From Caulobacter sp. (lineage in GTDB: Bacteria; Pseudomonadota; Alphaproteobacteria; Caulobacterales; Caulobacteraceae): a DNA stretch of 9,776 nt. Both the position numbers and the translations under genes were made by a program. This document shows positions 6,016 through 9,776 of the stretch, piece by piece. Under the pieces are notes generated by a model that was not told the DNA's origin, did not search any database, and saw only the letters and a list, made by a program, of their open reading frames with translations. The stretch lies in assembly GCA_014378155.1 (NCBI GenBank), contig JACMOF010000140.1:1-9776 (forward strand), given 5' to 3'. Positions within the stretch are counted from its first letter, which is position 1. Every line of letters starts with the position of its first letter.

Positions 6016-9000
6016 CTAGAACTTATACTTCAAGCTGAACTGCATGTACCAGAGCGACAGGCCCGTGTTGCGGGTCTTGACCACCGAGGTCGGCACGTTC
6101 GAGTAACGATAACGGTTGCAAGCGCCGTCGGTCGCGGTGGCGGCCGTGCCCGCAGCGTTGTTGGAACAATCGACGCGCGCCAGGGTGTTGGTGTCGCCAT
6201 ATTCCGACACCAGACCCCAATCGCGGTTGATCAGGTTCAGCACGTTACGGATATCAAGCTGAGCGATGATCTTGTGACCTTCGAACGGGGTGGGGAATTC
6301 CTGGCTCAACTGCATGTCAACGCGGTTGGTCGGGGCGTTGGTATTGGTATTCTTTTTCACCAAGCCGGTCGGCAGGTCGAAGCGCGCCACATAACCCTTG
6401 AAACGGGCCAGGTCGGCGGGCGTGGCAAAGGTCACGATGCCATAGCTGAGGCCCGAGGTGTCATTGGCGTTCGGCGTCGCGAGGTCCGGCACGTAGAGCA
6501 TCTGCGCGGTGCGGTTGACACCGAACACCTTGCTGCGGCCCGACTGGCTGTCGTTCATATAGAAGCCAAAGGCTCGCCCGTCTTGGCGTTCCGCGAACAG
6601 GCTGATCCGGCTCTCGTTGTCGCCGAAGAACTTGTGGTGGAAGCCCGCTTCTAGCTTGAAGCGGTTCTTGATCTCGTAGACCGAAGTGCCCGTGTAGTCA
6701 CGGTTGGGGTCCATGCCCGCCGCCACGCCGCCGTACAGCGAACCGGCCGTGGTGCCATAGAACAGGCCGGCGCTGGTATCGTCCATGTTCTGGCGCGCAT
6801 AGCCGATCGAGAAGTCGCCGCCCCAATCCCAGCTCTTGGCGGCCTGAATGCTGGCCGTCCAGGAGTTGCCCTTGTCGGCGTTGGCCACAATGACGTCGCG
6901 GTTGGAGCCAAGGTTGGTCGAGGTCTTGCCGGCGACGCCGGTCCCGAGGCCGTCATAGCGGATGCGGCCGTCCGGCAGGTACATCGTCTGGCCATTGATC
7001 ACCAGCGGCTGGGCGCGGGCGTCGTAGTAGGTCAATTCGTTCTGGTTCTGGGTCGCGACATAGTTGGCCGTGATCGACCAGCGGTCCGGGCCGCGCCATT
7101 CGCCCGACAGGAATACCTTCCATTGCGCGGGCATCTGGAACGTCGGGGTCAGGGCGATGGCTTCGCCCAATGGCGGGATGCTCGGCGCTGCGCCCGGCAG
7201 GGTGCCTTGCTGAAGTTGCTGAACCACGGTGGGAACGGCGTAGCCAAACTTGGGATCGGTGTTCAGGCCATTGAGGGCCGCCGCGCCGATCGCCGGGGTG
7301 AAATTGGTGTTGCCGCTGGTCTCCGAGAAGGCGCCGGTCGGGGTGCGTTGGATGGTCACCGAGGTGGTGGCGTAGCCGGTGTTGTAGAACGAGATACCGG
7401 TCAGCACGTCCGGCGAACCGCCGGCGAACAGACCGAAGCCGCCGCTGAAGTGCAGGCTTTCGGTGGGGTCCCACTGGGCCGAGACCCGCGGCATCAACAC
7501 GTGCAGACCGTCAATGGTCTTGGTATTGGCGTAACCGTTGCGCGACTGGAAGTTCGGGTTCGAGATCGGCACGTCGGGCTGGTCATAGAGGTCGAAACGC
7601 AGCCCGGCGCTGACCTGCAGGGTGTCGGTGACGTCGATCGTGTCCTGAGCAAAGCCCGAATAGGTCCAGTAAGTGCTGTTGAACGCGGCGTCATTCGGAT
7701 TGCCGGTGACCGAGTTCTGATAGTTCAGGCTGGAGGCGCGGCCGGCGGTGAAGTCGGACAGCGAGTCGAAGTAGTAGACGCCGTCCGAGGCCGAGACGAA
7801 CACGTCGAACACGTCGGCCTTGCGGGCCTGGGCGCCGATCTTGAAGCGATTGCCGCGCCAGCTGTAGTCGGCGACGGCCTGGTAGCGGGTTTCCTGCTCG
7901 TCCAGCGCGTTGGCGTGGCGGAATTGGTCAGGCCCGAAACGCACGCTCGAGAAGCCGCTGGCGCAGCTGGTCGGCGACGCATCAATGGCGACCTGGGTCG
8001 AAGTACAGACCTGGACATCGGAATAGATCTGGCCGGCGTCAGGGGTCTGAGAGTTGCGATAATCGCGATAGGTGCCCTTCAACGTGGTCGACAGGTTGTC
8101 GCTCCAGTTGGAGTGGATTTCCAGGGTGGTCGCTTCATCGCTGTTAAACTGCTTGTACCAGTGCGACCCCAGCGACGCCGTAGCGGCGCCCATGTCGGTG
8201 CGCAGATAGGAGCTGGATTCAGCGTAGCGATAGGTCAGGCTGGCGCGGTGACGATCGTTGATGTTCCAGTCAAACTTGGCCGAGTACTTCTTGTCGGTGA
8301 CCGGACGGGTCGGATCGACGTTTTCCAGAGAGAACTTGCTGGCGTAGCCTGTGTTGTAGGTATTGATGACGCTATCGATCGTCCCCTGGGTCAAGCCATT
8401 GGAGAAGATGTTCGCGGCGCCCGAACCTGGCGCGCCATAGGCCGTGACGTCGGTCGTCTTGTAGTTTTCGTAGGACACCGCGAAGAACAACTTGTCCTTG
8501 ATGATCGGGCCCGACAGGAAGCCGCCGTAGTTCTTCTGGGTGATCAACCCCGTAACGCGGGTGTCGCTGTAATGCTTACCGACCATGCCTTCATTGAGGT
8601 AGTTGTCGAACAGCACGCCATGGAACTTGTTGCCGCCCGAGCGCAGAACGATGTTCAGGGCGCCGCCGATGAAGTCGCCGTTCTCGACATCGGTCGGGAC
8701 AGCGGCGATCGCGAACTGCTCGATGGCGTCGAGGGTGACCGGACCACGCGCCGTGGCCATGCCGCCTTGGGCCAGACCGAAGTTGTCCTGGGCCGCCACG
8801 CCATCGACCGAGAGACGGTTGAAGCGCGGGTTCGAACCGGCGATCGACAGACCGCCGCCATTGGTGCCGGAGCGACCACTGTTCAAATCCTGGGCGACCA
8901 GCATATCGCGGCGCGCATAGTCGCGCGGGTCGCGGGTGACGCTGACAATCGAGTCCAGCTTGTCGCGGTTCAGGACCGTCTTGGGACCCTGGTCGTTGTT

Positions 9001-9387
9001 CTTGCTGCCTGAAGCCGCCGAAACCACGACGGCGTCGACGGTGCTGGTGCTGAGGTCGGCGTCGAGGTCGGCGGTCTTGCCGACGGTCAGGAACAGGCCT
9101 TCATAGGTCCGCGAGCCCTGGCTCGCGGCGTTAACGGTTACGGTGTAGGGACCGCCGACCCGCAGGCCGCGCGCGTCGAAGCTTCCGTCCTCGCTGGTCG
9201 CCGTGGTCATGCGCGTGCCAGACGGCGTGTGCGTCACGGTGATCGCGGCGTTCGGCACGGCGGCGCCGTCGGCCGAGACGACGCCATGCAGCGCCGCAGT
9301 GGTTTCTTGCGCATAGACGGCGGTGGCCGAGGCCAGCGCCAATACGGCGAGCGCGGACCCTGCCGCGAGCCTTTTCATCGAAATCAT
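6016..9387 (-). CDS. Oar-like TonB-dependent receptor with N-terminal carboxypeptidase-regulatory-like domain
   Basis: This 1123-residue outer-membrane protein probably imports a large or complex ligand (such as an oligosaccharide, peptide or chelate) using TonB energy; the substrate cannot be read from sequence. Residues 1-26 are a signal peptide ending AVYA. Residues about 29-112 form a beta-sandwich of the carboxypeptidase-regulatory type (LHGVVSADGAAVPNAAITV, SEDGSFDARGL, YTVTVNA). VDAVVVSA (117-124) is the likely TonB box. The plug follows to about 255 (SIAGSNPRFNRLSVDGVAAQ, GGALNIVLRSGGNKFHG). The barrel fills the rest and ends in MQFSLKYKF with the BAM-type terminal Phe. Domain order and length fit the Oar-like class, not simple siderophore receptors. 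Only four Cys occur, in two close pairs: 461/475 and 1074/1090. The first ATG is chosen because GAGGGG stands six bases upstream; an ATG three codons on is the alternative. It is transcribed alone, ending at the terminator 5963-5990. Confidence 0.93.
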   Translation of the reverse strand: MISMKRLAAGSALAVLALASATAVYAQETTAALHGVVSADGAAVPNAAITVTHTPSGTRMTTATSEDGSFDARGLRVGGPYTVTVNAASQGSRTYEGLFLTVGKTADLDADLSTSTVDAVVVSAASGSKNNDQGPKTVLNRDKLDSIVSVTRDPRDYARRDMLVAQDLNSGRSGTNGGGLSIAGSNPRFNRLSVDGVAAQDNFGLAQGGMATARGPVTLDAIEQFAIAAVPTDVENGDFIGGALNIVLRSGGNKFHGVLFDNYLNEGMVGKHYSDTRVTGLITQKNYGGFLSGPIIKDKLFFAVSYENYKTTDVTAYGAPGSGAANIFSNGLTQGTIDSVINTYNTGYASKFSLENVDPTRPVTDKKYSAKFDWNINDRHRASLTYRYAESSSYLRTDMGAATASLGSHWYKQFNSDEATTLEIHSNWSDNLSTTLKGTYRDYRNSQTPDAGQIYSDVQVCTSTQVAIDASPTSCASGFSSVRFGPDQFRHANALDEQETRYQAVADYSWRGNRFKIGAQARKADVFDVFVSASDGVYYFDSLSDFTAGRASSLNYQNSVTGNPNDAAFNSTYWTYSGFAQDTIDVTDTLQVSAGLRFDLYDQPDVPISNPNFQSRNGYANTKTIDGLHVLMPRVSAQWDPTESLHFSGGFGLFAGGSPDVLTGISFYNTGYATTSVTIQRTPTGAFSETSGNTNFTPAIGAAALNGLNTDPKFGYAVPTVVQQLQQGTLPGAAPSIPPLGEAIALTPTFQMPAQWKVFLSGEWRGPDRWSITANYVATQNQNELTYYDARAQPLVINGQTMYLPDGRIRYDGLGTGVAGKTSTNLGSNRDVIVANADKGNSWTASIQAAKSWDWGGDFSIGYARQNMDDTSAGLFYGTTAGSLYGGVAAGMDPNRDYTGTSVYEIKNRFKLEAGFHHKFFGDNESRISLFAERQDGRAFGFYMNDSQSGRSKVFGVNRTAQMLYVPDLATPNANDTSGLSYGIVTFATPADLARFKGYVARFDLPTGLVKKNTNTNAPTNRVDMQLSQEFPTPFEGHKIIAQLDIRNVLNLINRDWGLVSEYGDTNTLARVDCSNNAAGTAATATDGACNRYRYSNVPTSVVKTRNTGLSLWYMQFSLKYKF

Positions 9388-9393
9388 TGTATT

Positions 9394-9399
9394 CCCCTC
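9394..9399 (-). promoter_or_regulatory. Shine-Dalgarno site of the Oar-like receptor gene
   Basis: GAGGGG on the minus strand (9399-9394) lies six bases before the ATG at 9387. It decides for this start over the in-frame ATG at 9378-9376. Confidence 0.65.
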
Positions 9400-9403
9400 A
9401 CGT

Positions 9404-9437
9404 GACCGGTCCGATACCCAACGGACATATCCCGGTC
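9404..9437 (-). promoter_or_regulatory. Stem-loop in the leader of the Oar-like receptor gene
   Basis: GACCG-GTCCG (9404-9413) pairs with CGGAC (9422-9426) and CGGTC (9433-9437), leaving an 8-base loop and a 6-base bulge (9427-9432). This gives a ten-pair imperfect stem directly upstream of the Shine-Dalgarno site. If the transcript starts near 9456 it would lie in the 5' leader and could affect ribosome access or message stability. Such receptors are often subject to post-transcriptional control, but nothing here identifies a regulator. Confidence 0.35.
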
Positions 9438-9462
9438 GCTATTTCGCCGATCTTTAGCCGCG

Positions 9463-9470
9463 GTTTTAGA
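9463..9470 (-). promoter_or_regulatory. Possible -10 box of the Oar-like receptor gene
   Basis: TCTAAAAC on the minus strand (9470-9463) matches the Caulobacter -10 consensus GCTANAWC except at its first base. No TTGACG box stands at the right distance upstream, so the promoter may need an activator, or the match may be chance. It would give a leader of about 70 bases. Confidence 0.25.
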
Positions 9471-9495
9471 AGGTTTGGTGACGGAAACGACACGT

Positions 9496-9513
9496 TGGCG
9501 GATAAACCCGCCA
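9496..9513. repeat. Short inverted repeat in the divergent intergenic region
   Basis: TGGCGG (9496-9501) and CCGCCA (9508-9513) are perfect 6-bp arms around ATAAAC. The site lies between the divergent Oar-like receptor and glycosyltransferase genes, where a shared operator could sit. A stem of this size is easily found by chance in GC-rich DNA. Confidence 0.2.
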
Positions 9514-9561
9514 GGGGTGTCTCGCTTGCAACAGATTTAGTCAGTGTCTTCTTACTTATGC

Positions 9562-9566
9562 GGGAG
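9562..9566 (+). promoter_or_regulatory. Shine-Dalgarno site of the glycosyltransferase gene
   Basis: GGGAG stands eight bases before the GTG at 9575. It favours this GTG over the in-frame ATG at 9590, which has no such site. Confidence 0.55.
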
Positions 9567-9574
9567 AAATTAGC

Positions 9575-9776
9575 GTGCCCCTTGATGAAATGGCGCGGAC
9601 GGCCAAGGCGCGCGCCTGGCGGCTGACGCTGGTTCTGGTGGGCGTGCTGACGATCCTGCGGGTCGTGGCGCTGTTCACCACGCCCCTGGAGTTGTACCCG
9701 GACGAAGCTCAGTACTGGCTTTGGTCGCGCCATCTGGATTTCGGCTATTTTTCCAAGCCGCCGATGATCGCCTGGC
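9575..9776 (+). CDS. GT39/ArnT-like membrane glycosyltransferase (N-terminal part only)
   Basis: Sixty-seven codons are present before the window ends. From the GTG the product begins MPLDEMARTAKARAWRLTLV. A membrane segment spans about residues 16-36 (LTLVLVGVLTILRVVALFTT). LYPDEAQYWLWSRHLDFGYFSKPPMIAW (40-67) follows, with the acidic pair D43-E44 at the start of the first periplasmic loop. This loop signature marks the PMT/ArnT superfamily (GT-C fold, family 39), whose members transfer a sugar from a polyprenyl-phosphate donor to lipid A, protein or another envelope acceptor. The Asp in this loop is the usual catalytic candidate. Donor and acceptor cannot be determined from this fragment. 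Full-length relatives are typically around 500 residues or more. The gene is divergent from the Oar-like receptor across 187 bp. Confidence 0.88.
   Translation, partial: MPLDEMARTAKARAWRLTLVLVGVLTILRVVALFTTPLELYPDEAQYWLWSRHLDFGYFSKPPMIAW

Noticed and set aside
7123..9012. A 629-codon open frame on the plus strand opposite the Oar-like receptor
   Set aside because: Same reason: low-complexity Val/Gly/Arg/Ala translation, no domain and no ribosome site, fully contained in a clearly coding minus-strand gene.
9387..9626. A 79-codon plus-strand frame beginning at an ATG at 9387 and running through the divergent intergenic region
   Set aside because: It spans the receptor leader and then overlaps the glycosyltransferase start in another frame. 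It shows no domain, and the GTG at 9575 in a different frame gives a recognisable GT39 N terminus.

Overview
The window looks like chromosomal DNA from an alphaproteobacterium of the Caulobacter type. The evidence is high GC content, two large TonB-dependent receptors in under 10 kb, a SapC-family protein, promoter-like sites resembling the Caulobacter housekeeping consensus (TTGACGS, then GCTANAWC), and a GC-rich multi-hairpin intergenic repeat. The genus is inferred from these features and not from a database match.

Layout, left to right. A SapC-family protein (1-692, minus) runs off the left edge with only a short C-terminal piece missing. Next is a 681-residue TonB-dependent receptor (853-2898, minus) whose plug and early barrel resemble the ZnuD family of outer-membrane zinc receptors. 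A class A acid phosphatase of the PAP2 superfamily (3017-3847, plus) is transcribed divergently from it. The 118-bp gap between the two holds a GTTAT-GAA-ATAAC palindrome that fits the core of a Zur (zinc uptake regulator) operator. It overlaps the likely -10 of the receptor promoter, so zinc-repressed expression is the best hypothesis. The phosphatase converges on the next genes across a 120-bp repeat made of two diverged inverted modules with four hairpins (3850-3969).

The agmatine-to-putrescine pair follows on the minus strand: agmatine deiminase (aguA, 4864-5868) and N-carbamoylputrescine amidase (aguB, 3986-4864). They overlap by one base and should be translationally coupled. Upstream on the same strand is a 1123-residue Oar-like TonB-dependent receptor with an N-terminal carboxypeptidase-regulatory-like domain (6016-9387, minus). 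A strong intrinsic terminator (5963-5990) separates it from aguAB. Divergent from this receptor at the right edge is the start of a GT39/ArnT-like membrane glycosyltransferase (9575 onward, plus, partial).

Functionally the window is mostly cell-envelope and nutrient-uptake genes plus a two-gene polyamine pathway. I see no CRISPR array, tRNA, rRNA, phage, transposase or defence locus. No gene-free stretch exceeds 300 bp; the gaps are 693-852, 2899-3016, 3848-3985, 5869-6015 and 9388-9574. I found no clearly undescribed system. The most testable observation is the zinc-control hypothesis around the ZnuD-like receptor and its divergent phosphatase.
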